A DNA stretch of 64,000 nucleotides from Tigriopus japonicus. Taxonomy: Eukaryota > Arthropoda > Copepoda > Harpacticoida > Harpacticidae. How positions within the stretch are numbered: the stretch's first letter is position 1; each line of letters begins with the position of its first letter. Below, one piece after another: positions 35,271 to 45,900 of this stretch. The notes under the pieces are model-generated. The model was not told where the DNA came from and did not search any database. It worked only from the letters and a program-made list of their open reading frames with translations. Where the stretch lies: NCBI GenBank assembly GCA_010645155.1, contig JAAGOF010000055.1, positions 1,140,543-1,204,542 of the forward strand, read 5' to 3'. Position numbers and translations under genes: made by a program.

Positions 35271-38200
35271 CTAGGAGAGGACGGTAAGATAAAACGGAAA
35301 GAAATGTAATAGATTTTTACAAGCAATGAGAAATACCTGATTTGGCGTCAACAGGGATTGATTGAAAGAAGTTGGAACACTGTCTCACTCCCTCGATCAG
35401 ACTGAACTTTGATGAGGGTCTTTGCGATAACGAGAGAAAGGCCAACGTCAAAGAGAATAGTTCACAGTTATGTTCAATGATCAATGTGTGGAAGCTTTTG
35501 GGGGCTTGTTCCAATTTAGTCAAGGTTTTTCGAACAAATAGGTTCAGTACATTCATCTGGCAGGCAAAAATGCATTGTTTTTTGAAATCTTTTATTTAAC
35601 CAAATTGACTTCTTGCCCTGTTTTGGGGTGCCATACTGTATTGGTCACCATAGTGCCATTCCCAAATAGATCTAATGGGTTGCTTAGCAAAGCTTGACCC
35701 CATGGCCTCTGGAGCTTTCCCACGAGAGCCTGTTGGACGATCAACAACAATAATAGCAAAAATCGTTGACGTGAGGACGACGATTCGAATTTAACCCCAC
35801 GTCGGATTTCTCTTTCATTGGAATTGCGATGGACCGTGCGAGTAATTAATAAATGTTCATGAGGTATTCAAATCGTAATACTGTCACGGAATATTTACGA
35901 CTCTTGAGATCTGAGATCAAGCCCTACAACTCAATTCGACACAATACAATTGCCTCGGTTGAATAGGAAAGATTTCTACGTTTTGGTCGCTCTCTCGTTT
36001 CGTTTTAGTGTTTGTACGAGTACCTACTACATATCCCGTTAAGTCTTGGGTTCTGTCCCACGGCAATCTACTTTTCATCTTGTGCATGCAAAGTCAGTGA
36101 CACTTGGGCAGAAAGTTGGCCGTAGTAAAACTCTCCAGATCACATAAGACTCGAGTTGTTTGTAGTTGAGTAGTTCAGCGTTAGACACGGAAAGCGTCGA
36201 TCTCTTATGAATTCCCCAGGCATATTCGCTCTCTCTCTCTCTCCAAGCCAATTCACTGTAGAGGAGGGGGGGGCATTTCAGTACTGGGGGAAAACGCGTC
36301 GATGTCCAGTGCATCCTAAAACCGCATACCTAGTACGTGAACCTCTGTCAGAGGGTATTAACTACTAGTGTCGCACTCTCTTTCTCTGTTGTGTCGTTGA
36401 GATTTGGGAGTGAGTACGAGTAGTACCCCAGTTGTTCAATTCCTCAATCGTTTGGGGTTCGATCTTCGGGTGGCAAGTTCAATCGTTGGCTCAACACAGT
36501 GTCTTCAAGAGGGGAATTTTTTGAAAATCAGAACATCGACGAAGGGCCATAAATCCTTGCTAATTTCCAGACGTCCTCTTGCTCAAAAGATTCGTGCTTT
36601 CAAGACAAAACTCGTGACCATTTTGTTGGCGGTGTCCCATCAATTTGCTTCTCCTAAGATACTAAACGTGTTCAAGTGCTTGAATTTAAAAGCGGAAGGC
36701 CAGCGTTTGAGCGAAAACACTTAGACCTCCCCGTTGCCGAGCTACAAGGTGACCCACCAAGTGCCAACTTGACCCTTAATTCAGAAAGTCTAGGCTCATC
36801 ATCATTGTTGTAGGAATAGTAGTAGTTGTGAGACTAAGTAAGAGGAGTTGTTTTAGTAGTAGCTAACGTAAGTAGAAGTAGAAATTTTGGGAGGAGTGTC
36901 TTCGAGGAGACTAGAAAGATCGCAACATTTCTTGCACTCCCGAGAGGCATTGTGATACGATAAATCGAAAGAAAAGTACGCATTTGAACTTCTGTCAACG
37001 TTTCAATCTAGTCAATATGGTTAGGTCCGATGAGCAACATTGCCCCCAATAGCCCACTGAGGCGCGTAAAACCCTCACAGGGAGTCTCAAATCTGTTAGC
37101 TGACAAAAAAATTAAAAAAATGGCAATGATATTTCCTTGACAGAAAGGTGCTTTCCTTGATCTTTTAAAAGGCTTTCGATTGTTAGCCTTTAGTAATGAT
37201 TGGAAATTATCATTTCAATCCAATCTTTGAAACTTGGACACTCGTGGCCACCAGCCTCTCCCACAACAGATTTCCTTTTTTCGCCCTGCATGTAAATCAT
37301 AATTTCAAAAAAGCCACAGATACGAAAAATGGCCAAAAAAGCCTCTTGAAGTACTCTTGTAAAGGTGATAGAGTATAATTTTGTTGTCCACTTTTCATTG
37401 CTATCCTTTGATGGGCAAACATACAGTCAATATGTCCTTAAAAATGAGCTTCCTTAGTTCAAAACACATTCGTGAATGTCCAGCAGGACCTTCGTTCTTA
37501 TTTCATTTACGATCAGCAACAGAAGTACCTTGTCATCCTGACAATGACATGCCATACCCGAGTTGGGAAAAAGTTTGTGGCAGGAAAAATGTTATCGCAA
37601 TTTCTTGCCCATAAGAAAATAGCGCAGGGCTCGCGCTCTCCTTGGATCACCTTGTTTGTTGTCCAGTTCTTCTTGGCCTTATTGACCAGAAAACACCACT
37701 CGGAGAAAAATCAAGCCGAAAATTATCTTCGGGGACGAGACCGGACAGAACGGGCCAAAAGCTCGTGCAAGTGACTGCGTTTATGAGTGGGATGCTCAAA
37801 GTGGTGGTGGAGGATGAGGAGGAGGAGAAGAATGAGGCATCATCCATGAGTATGGTGAAGGCATCTCGTCTCCCTATTGTGTTTTCTACATAGATATCAT
37901 GTCGGGGCTGAGCAAGTTTGCTCCCCTTTTCCATCCTCGAGCGGTACCCTCCTGTTTCTCCGTTCCGAAAGTGAGAGAAGAAAAGACCGACGAGACCTGT
38001 GAGAAAGAGTGGGTGCTTCTTCTAACTACTCCATCGTTGTAGTCCACTTGGCTGGCTGGCCTCGAATTTTGAGGTTGCCGTTCGTTCCCCGATGTGCTGT
38101 TCTTTTCCTCCGGAGAGTCACATAGCCCCATACACACACTTACGCTAGCAGTTTCGCTTCCGAGGCCAGATAACGATCGTGTACATCATTGAGTCCGTGT

Positions 38201-38398
38201 TGCTCACATGAGCTTGAAGTCTTGTCTTGCTTTAGTGTGACCTTCATTTAAGAAAATGTTGCTGGATTGGAATAATTGATTCTGGGTAATGAGGCGTTGA
38301 ACACGACCCAGAGTCGCTTGCTTTTCCACTCAGAGTGAGCGGGACTAACTCATTCCGGAGAGCCCATTCTCGCTCGCTCAAAACCATTTGTCGGCAAG
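35271..38398. other. Divergent intergenic region between wdr86 and the pseudokinase gene
   Basis: The two genes point away from each other, so promoters for both should lie here. A GTATTT donor near 35337 could end a wdr86 leader exon with a 66-bp intron. CT dinucleotide repeats occur at 36229-36243. The 106-residue plus frame at 36404-36724 has no recognisable domain and is more likely leader or chance. Confidence 0.45.
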
Positions 38399-40300
38399 AT
38401 GGTGTACATCTATGTGTGCAAGAGGTTCAAGGTCACTATGGAGATGACAGGGGGTAAAGACAGTGATTGGGTGAACAACCTCTTGCAGTTCTATTGCAAG
38501 CATAGCCGCATTACGGCAATACTCGAGCGGGCTGAGATCAACCCGAAGAAACGGACTACGGTGTGCTCCTATGACTCTTCCACCGAGTGCTACAAGATCA
38601 ATATTGTTTACAAAGACTCCAAAGGCTCTGAGCACGAGCTCAAGTGGGTCATCAAAGTGACCCGCTCGGATGTCAACGAAGTGGCCGATCAGCTTTTGAG
38701 GCATGAGAAACAAGTGTTTTCCCGACTCATTGGCGACCTCATGAATACAGTTAAACAACGGTCGGCGGGAAGGTCAGAAGGGTCGAGAGTGTCTTTCCGA
38801 GACCTTCTTATGACTCCGCAATTCATCTACGATGAAACATCTCACCAAGCGGACGTCATGCGCAACCTTTTGGTCCTTGACAACCTCGAAGAGAAAGATT
38901 TCTTCTCCCACAAACCGGGGCCCATGAATCTGGGCCACATGAAAGTCGTGGTGAAAACCATTGCAAAATTTCACGCAGTCTCCCTGACCTACAAACAAGT
39001 GTTGTATTCCTCGTTACTGAACCAGGAGGCCCAACTGAAGGCCAATCGCAAGATTGATGAAATCATCATGGAGGGCGACAACCGAATCCTCACGGGAACC
39101 CAGGGTCTCTTTGCCCGGTTTCCATTTCTCGCCAATCGAAAGATCACCATGGCACACCTCCTTGACAATCGGAACACGTTTATGGACATGTTTGAGAAGT
39201 TCCTGTCGATCCACGCCGAGGAATCTCATTTACTGGATATTTTCGAATACATTCGAATTAGTGCGGATGACATTTTGCTCTTGGATGAGAACAAAGATTT
39301 GGGCATTGAAGACAATGATGCACTCAAGTCCATTACGTTAGGAATTTTGGAATCCAGAAGCTTTCTCTTCCGCTACGAGGATGATGAGCACAAAGAGAAT
39401 GAAAAGAAGAAAAAGAGCTCGAAATTGCAACGCAGCCAAAGTGAACGCATTAAAGATCGCAGTCGGAGCGAGGACACGCGCCATGTCAAAGCTCATCCCC
39501 ATCATAACCATCCCCATACCCATGCCCATCACCCTCATGCCAAGGAGGGCAAGAAGCCCATCAAACAAATACCTGGTGCCACACACGCAAAGTGTCCCAA
39601 ACTGGAGAATAAATCGGGACTCATCAGCCCAGGAGTGGTTTCCGGTGGGCTCGTGAAGAACAAATTTCTACAAAATGTGATAGGTCGCTCCAAGGACGAT
39701 GAGAAAGTCCCGTTGACCGGGAGAAAATCTGGCCGAGTTCAGAAAGATCGCGACCCAAATCAATCTCCCAAACGCTCGGCTCTGGTCAACGCCAAATATG
39801 TCACTTACGGCCCAATTACCCGCGACTTGGCCGTGGTCTTGTGGACGTGTCCAATGGCTTTAGTGAGAAGATATTACCTGATCAAAATGGTCGAGTGCTA
39901 TGCGGAAGCACTCGGCATCGCTCTCGGTCAGTTGGGCATTGATTCGGATTGCTTTGGCGTAAAATATCAACAACTTCTGCTCAGTTTTCAAAATGAAATG
40001 TTGTACGGATTCTTGGTGAGTGTTCTCTTGGCCATGGCCACCACTTCCCCCGAGGATCTAGAAAAGGACCAAGGATCCGATTCGTCCGACTCCCAATCAG
40101 AGCTTCCAGATTCCAGGTACCTGCCACTGACTCAAGAGCGTGTCAAGTTCATGCTTGATCTTATGAAAGATATTGGTTCATACGTGGAATCCAAGGACTT
40201 TGAGCAAGGCCTTCCTATCACCAACTTTGCACGGTATCACGAACTGTGGAGTATGGAGGATGATGACGAAGAATCCGAAGAAGACGAAGAGTCTGAGTAA
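38399..40300 (+). CDS. EcKL/CHK-like pseudokinase with Lys/His-rich insertion
   Basis: A single uninterrupted 633-codon frame with a good start context (AAG before ATGG). The N-lobe follows the ecdysteroid-kinase-like (DUF227/CHK) pattern: KWVIKV with the ATP-binding-type K86, the pairing acidic residue E103 (LLRHEKQVF), LLVLDNLEEKDFF and TIAKFHAVSL. Where the family has HGDxWxxN, this protein reads LGILESRSFLFRY (residues 314-326): the catalytic Asp is I316 and the metal-binding Asn is S321. The DFQ metal motif is replaced by N464-A465-K466 just before YVTYGPITRDLAV. An insertion of about 130 residues between these motifs is Lys-rich, Ser/Arg-rich and His-rich (H366-A381, HPHHNHPHTHAHHPHA). 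The C-lobe (DLAVVLWTCP...EALGIALGQLGID) is intact, and the tail is acidic. The fold is retained but phosphotransfer is very unlikely; a binding or scaffold role is inferred. Confidence 0.85.
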   Translation: MVYIYVCKRFKVTMEMTGGKDSDWVNNLLQFYCKHSRITAILERAEINPKKRTTVCSYDSSTECYKINIVYKDSKGSEHELKWVIKVTRSDVNEVADQLLRHEKQVFSRLIGDLMNTVKQRSAGRSEGSRVSFRDLLMTPQFIYDETSHQADVMRNLLVLDNLEEKDFFSHKPGPMNLGHMKVVVKTIAKFHAVSLTYKQVLYSSLLNQEAQLKANRKIDEIIMEGDNRILTGTQGLFARFPFLANRKITMAHLLDNRNTFMDMFEKFLSIHAEESHLLDIFEYIRISADDILLLDENKDLGIEDNDALKSITLGILESRSFLFRYEDDEHKENEKKKKSSKLQRSQSERIKDRSRSEDTRHVKAHPHHNHPHTHAHHPHAKEGKKPIKQIPGATHAKCPKLENKSGLISPGVVSGGLVKNKFLQNVIGRSKDDEKVPLTGRKSGRVQKDRDPNQSPKRSALVNAKYVTYGPITRDLAVVLWTCPMALVRRYYLIKMVECYAEALGIALGQLGIDSDCFGVKYQQLLLSFQNEMLYGFLVSVLLAMATTSPEDLEKDQGSDSSDSQSELPDSRYLPLTQERVKFMLDLMKDIGSYVESKDFEQGLPITNFARYHELWSMEDDDEESEEDEESE

Positions 40301-40471
40301 CACACTTTTTTGACCATACGAATAGAATGTGATCAAGACGCTTTTTTAACCATTTTCACGCCCGCAACTAACGATTCGATTGGGGCAGTCAAATTTATTA
40401 TCCCAAAGTTATGAATATGTCGTTACTTCCACATAAACGTGATCAAGATGGTAATAATTTGCAAGTTTGGT

Positions 40472-41084
40472 TTATTTCCAAAGAGCTGGTTGGCGAGGTA
40501 GGCCCATTTGGGGCATTGGCATATAGATTGGCACGATATACGGAATAGGTATTGGCATTGGGTAGGTCCAAGGCACTAAGAAAAAATACTGCGACTCATC
40601 AACAAATTTCAATAAACTACTTGAATTGAAAGTAAAACTTACTTCCGGTCGGCACTTGCATCGGATTCATTGGCTGACTCATTGGTCCGTACCTAGGCTG
40701 GCGTTGAAGAAATTCGTGTTTCAATTCCCTTGCTACATCGTCGATTGTATGAGGAATTGAAAGAGGCTCTTGAGGTCCAAATTGGGATTGGTCGTCAAAG
40801 TTGCCGCCTCCAGTTCGTTGTTTGAGATTGATTTCGCCCAAAACATTGGATGGGAGCGACAACTTGGCATGCCCAGGATTAATTTGCGAGGGTTGATTGG
40901 ATCTAAATGGTATCGAAATATTGGTATTTTTAATGAGTTAGGCCCAACAACGTTTTTACCGAGGTCCAGCGAGATACCGATAATCTTGAAAGCCATTCGA
41001 GTCCGGGAAAAAGTCTTCTCTATATGCCACAATGATTGGCAGAGTGATCAACAAAATCAGGAACCCCCTCGCGTTTGCCCTCAT
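40472..41084 (-). CDS. Small secreted Pro/Met-rich protein, unknown family
   Basis: Three exons, 40960-41084, 40643-40902 and 40472-40575, join in frame to 162 aa with GT/AG sites. Residues 1-20 form a signal peptide (MRANARGFLILLITLPIIVA). The mature part starts YREDFFPDSN, has a central segment rich in Gln, Asn and Pro (about 43-90), a predicted helix HTIDDVARELKHEFLQR (93-109), and a tail of repeated MP, IP and PY residues (about 113-150). There are no Cys residues, so no disulphide-stabilised toxin or hormone fold. AATAAA overlaps the stop codon (GGAAATAAAC). It converges on the pseudokinase gene, whose stop is only 171 bp away. Dibasic cleavage sites are absent, arguing against a neuropeptide precursor; a matrix, cuticle or secretory role is possible. 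Confidence 0.7.
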
Positions 41085-42999
41085 GCCGATGGCGTTTGAA
41101 GTCTGTCTGAAAGCAATTTGTCATTTCACTTCCTTGTTGACATCATGTCCCCCTTGTTTGGCTAGCTAATTTTCGAAATTCTGCTTCTTTTGAAGTGGTC
41201 CAAATTGTTTTGTCCGCCATAAATCATAGCCATTGCAGATTTTGAACGTCTACACCGTCTCATTATGCATTTTGAGGTTGATAGGGCGCCAATCAGAAAG
41301 TTGCATTGATAGTGTTATAAAAGACTTTTAAAGCGAAGTCGCTTTCAGGATTCGTCTGAGAGAAAAAGTCTCAAAAGCCTTTGTAATTCAGACGATGATC
41401 GGATTATGAAGATTTGGAAAAATGGCATGCAAGCTAGTATTGTGAATTATCCCTGAAGTTTGACGTTTTTTAAATGGAGTAACTTTTCAAACTTGCAACG
41501 CTCGGCTGTCCTGACTCTTTTTTTATATAAAAAAACAATAGCATGACAGTTTTAGGTACAGTGATACAATTTCACATTTATTCATTGACTTGGACAAGTA
41601 GAGCATGTTAATAGACACGTGGCAGACATTGAATAGATTTTGAAATGGTGTGGCGGAGTGGTAAGAATTGGGTAAAATATTAAGTTTTTGAGACACCTTT
41701 TGTTCACATGTTTGGAGTTTTTACACCACACTGAGAAATGTATGGCGACACACCTTGATTGGTTGGTACATAATAGCATTACAATGGTTTACGATCATAT
41801 AAATTGTAGACATCACAGCTAAGTAGTAATAATGATGATAATAATAATGATAATGGTAATCAAAATAACGATAAGAATCATACTAATATTGAATTGGTGA
41901 TTGTGAATGGAATGCAACCAGAAGCAATGGTGAGAATACTTTTATCTTTGTTCAGTGCATGGTACGACATTGAATATTAGAAGATTGAAGGGAGAAAGAA
42001 AAAATCGGGAATAGTTTGGTCAAGAAAATAAATTGGATAGTCCAGCTCAAAGGTGTCGTCGCCCACTTTACGAGATAAAAGCTAAGGGGGCGTGTCGAGC
42101 AATTGTAAAATGGGGTAGAGAAGGAAGGTGGGTGGGAGAAGAAAATACTCGTAGCTTCGTTTGGCACACAGGAATGAGCTCGATATTTTTACAGTACGGA
42201 AAACGGAGATGGGCAAAACATGGCAGACGGGAAAGAATCCGAGGTTCACAATCATATCTTTTTGGCATTTTGATTTTACGGGTCTATTTGGCTCCAAGCG
42301 ACACCACGTGGCGGCTGGTTTGGCTTTGTATTGTGGCTTGTTGATCGATAGCAAAAATACATTCAAGAGACTTGAAAGAGAATGAAGGAGCGACAGGAAA
42401 GAAAGAAACTATGATCTCCCAACATACGTTCATGATGAGGATGTCCTCTCGTTTGGGGATGGAAAAAACAGGGGCGTGGTAAGGTAAAAAATGATGCTAA
42501 AGAACATCTTGATAGCTAAAGTTGATTTCTTGTTTGAAAAAAAGAAATGCAACTCGGGTTGTTACATTTTGGCACATACATTCTGGAGATGACACTGAGA
42601 GCGAGATGTTTGGCGACTAGTTTTTGGACCATCCCTCAATAAAGGGATCCAAATGAATGGCGGTAAAGAGAGAAAGAAGGAAAGGGTTGGTTTCATCAAG
42701 AATCCCACACTTGGCTCTTTTGCATTGAGAGCGAGGTGTGGTTAGTGTTTGGAGAGAGATGGAGAGAAGAACCATGTCCTATCAAATGCTGGATGAGATC
42801 AAGTCGGTTTTCGTATGGAATGAAAGTGAATCTGTTCATGATTACAGTACAAATTGACTGGAGGACAGTTGCGAGGTAGACATATTGATACTTTGTGTGT
42901 AGTAAAGGGAGGGAAGAATTACATAGAGTGTACATCTAGTTTACAGAGATGCGAGATTGGTTGTTGTTGTTTGGTGTTAGGAAAGTTCTTTTGGCGGGA
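41085..42999. other. Intergenic DNA and probable NOL4-type 3' UTR
   Basis: No coding exon is recognised. A minus-strand AATAAA at 41577-41582 would give the NOL4-family gene a 3' UTR of about 1.4 kb. An ATAATGATAATG-type simple repeat lies at about 41827-41870. Confidence 0.45.
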
Positions 43000-45900
43000 T
43001 TACAGCTTGGGCTGAATGGTGAGTAAATTCTCTAATTCATCGGCAGATCGCAAGAGGAATGCTGCAGATTCGCGGTATCCGGTGATCAATTGACGAACGG
43101 CGCCAATTTCAGTGACATTCAACTTGTGGTTCAAGAGTGGAGGCTTCTTGAGCCCTTCTAGCGTGGTTCCTATATGAAGTAACACGTTAATTAAGCTCTA
43201 TTGTGATATCAAGACCCGAAAGGTATAAACACTTACCATTGGTTAGCCCAGCAGTCTGGAGTGCTTGGCTCTGTTGTAAAAGTGCTTGGGTTCCCGGAAA
43301 ACTCATGGTGGCGCCTGTCGACGAAACCACCTGTGGAAACGGCACTTGACGGTACATGGCCATGTTGGTGTTTGTTAGGCCCCCGTTGAGAAAAGACGGT
43401 TTATCGGTTGAGACCATGGGCATAGGTTGAGCGGCGAGGAGGCTGGCCAATTGTTCGGATTTGTACTCGGTCTTCAGTTGCTTCTCGCCGTTGGCAGCGG
43501 TGAAGAGGGTGCCACTGGCAGAGGAAACCATGCCTGTACTTGAACTACAGGAGAGGACATCGATGGTCGGGGCAGAGGTCATGATAGGCATGGGTTGGGA
43601 CACGGGTTCAAGGCCCATCCGCATTCGCTTGGCATTCTCGGCCTCGTTCTCACAAGCTCTGGCCAACAGTTGTTCGGCTTGAGCACTGGTCAAATGAGGT
43701 GGCGTGGGACGGGTCTGCATAAAGAAATCGGAAAGTTGGTCAAGAAATCTGTGAAAGGTGATCCTTGAAACTGTTGAAAGGCTTACATTGGGAGAATCCA
43801 ATCCTGCTTGCTCACGGGTTCTCTTCGTTCTTCGACATGATTTGAGATACGTTCGAATCCTCTTCCTTGCTCGGTTGGCATGCTCCGGAAACTGCCGAGT
43901 GCATGAGTCAATAATGGCTTGAATTTTTTCCTTGGGTTGTCGGGATATTGGCACATGTCTGTCTAGATTCTCATCCACAAACAAACGAACAAACATCTGA
44001 AGAAATAAAGAAGACTTTTTTTAAGTGAACTCAATCCAAAAATCTGATGAAAAAAGTACTTACGTTGAAAGACTTCAGCTTCTCTGGGTCTCCCACCTCT
44101 AGTTTGTCATCGCTGCAATCGTCGTCGTCGTCATCGTCGTCATCGTCCTTGGCACCAACGGAGGAGTTATCGTCATGAATGTGAGACGATCCATCGCTCT
44201 GATTACTACTGATCTGTCCACTCTGATGATTTTGATCTCCCATGTTAGGGCTCTGAAAGGACCAAGGTAATCATAAAAGGTGTCATACCTTTTTTGGGCT
44301 TGGTTTAAAACTCGCTTTGAATGTTATAAATACTCACATGTGCTCCATGTCCACCGTGACCGTTTTGTCCTTGAGTGAGTAGTGCACTAAGCTGAGATGT
44401 GCCATTTTTCAACGCCTCTGAAGCCAGCATTGAGCCATTGGTGGCCCAAGATCCATTTTGGGACGCGTTTGAGCCTCCGTTCTCACTCCCGTCTACTTCT
44501 ATTTTGGTGTTGTCATTGCCATCGGGATCGTTTGACCCGTTATCGTCCTTCTCATTGGAGGCCTGCAAAGCGGAATGTGAATGACGACCTGAATTTGAGA
44601 GTTCCATGACAAGGGACCCATTCTAAATCATGTCTGACGGTAGGCCTAGTTGTCACTTTCACTTCTTTTACCTTGTTGGACATCCTCGTCGTCACCAGAG
44701 CACTGGGTGTTTTCGACGGATTGCTATCTTTTCGTTTGGAACTCATAACTTTAACTTCAAATATCGGATTTGGAGCGCCCAAGAATCCTACATTCACTTG
44801 AGAACAACGGAACACTAAGAATCTTTTCCACTCCAAAAGCAAGTCTCTATCCACATCCAAGAGGCTCAAACAGAGAGAAAGAGAGAGAGAGAGAGGAGAT
44901 GATGAAGAAGACGAAGAAGAAGAGGAACCAAAAGAAGCAGGAGAAAGAGGAACAAGGGGAACCAGCAGTCAGAAGAGGGTCTTCTTTTACCATGTCCCCA
45001 TCGACCCACCAGGAAAAGGGGAACATTCAGCACAAAAAGGAGGCTCGATTCGCCCCTCTTTGGAATCACGCTGGACTCTCTTCCTCTCGGAAGCATGCAA
45101 CCAAGATGCACCACGAGGAAAAAGAGAGAGAGATAGAGAGAAAGAGGAGGAGAGGAACAAGATGGGAGACCAGAGAAGCAAGCAAGGAACCAACCGACCG
45201 ACCAACCAACCAACCAGCGAGGACCCACTCCCTGTGGTCCGCTAGACTCTCCTTTTGGCTGCACCACGGACGAGGACGGACCCCGTATACGAACGTACGT
45301 ACAAACTACATAGAGGAGCTGGTTACCCATGCACAAGTCGCTAGCGATACTTCTCTCTTTTGGATGGAGGAACTCCCAAGAAGAAGAAGAGGAGAAAGAA
45401 GAGGCTCACTCACAAGAGGGAACAACCAAAGAAAGAAACACTGAGCCCTTCGTTCCACTTGCTTCGACCGTGTGATCCTATGGAAACGAGGTTGTTCCCG
45501 TTCCATCGCTCAGGTCCCGAGAGGGTGTCGAAAGCTCAACAGATAATGTGAGTCTTTGGATGCTTCAGCTTGTAAAGTTTGAGATCAAATTTCATTCATC
45601 GGGATTCGATCTCGCGCTCTTTCAAATCACTTCCGAAAGCTCATTAGAAGAAGCCTGAGAAATGTCGTGACCTCAAACCGACACTAAATTCATTGGCCCT
45701 TCAACTTCAAAAGATAGAGAGTTGGTATCGAATGACTTGGTCACCTCGAGGCTGTTACGAATTTTCCGTTGTTAGGAACCAGTTCCTCCTTGAATATTTC
45801 TTCTCAGGAGGAGATTAGGGAGGGTTCCAGTTACGTGTGCGGCCATTGGCTTCCAAGCAAAACGTCATCTTTGAATTAAGCTGTCTCTGTTAAGCTCAAA

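Noticed and set aside
36404..36724. 106-codon plus frame between wdr86 and the pseudokinase gene
   Set aside because: No domain, no splice context and unremarkable composition; could be leader sequence.
44770..45444. 224-codon plus-strand frame rich in E/K/R
   Set aside because: It is created by GA-rich microsatellite antisense to and upstream of the NOL4-type exon; no splice or domain support.
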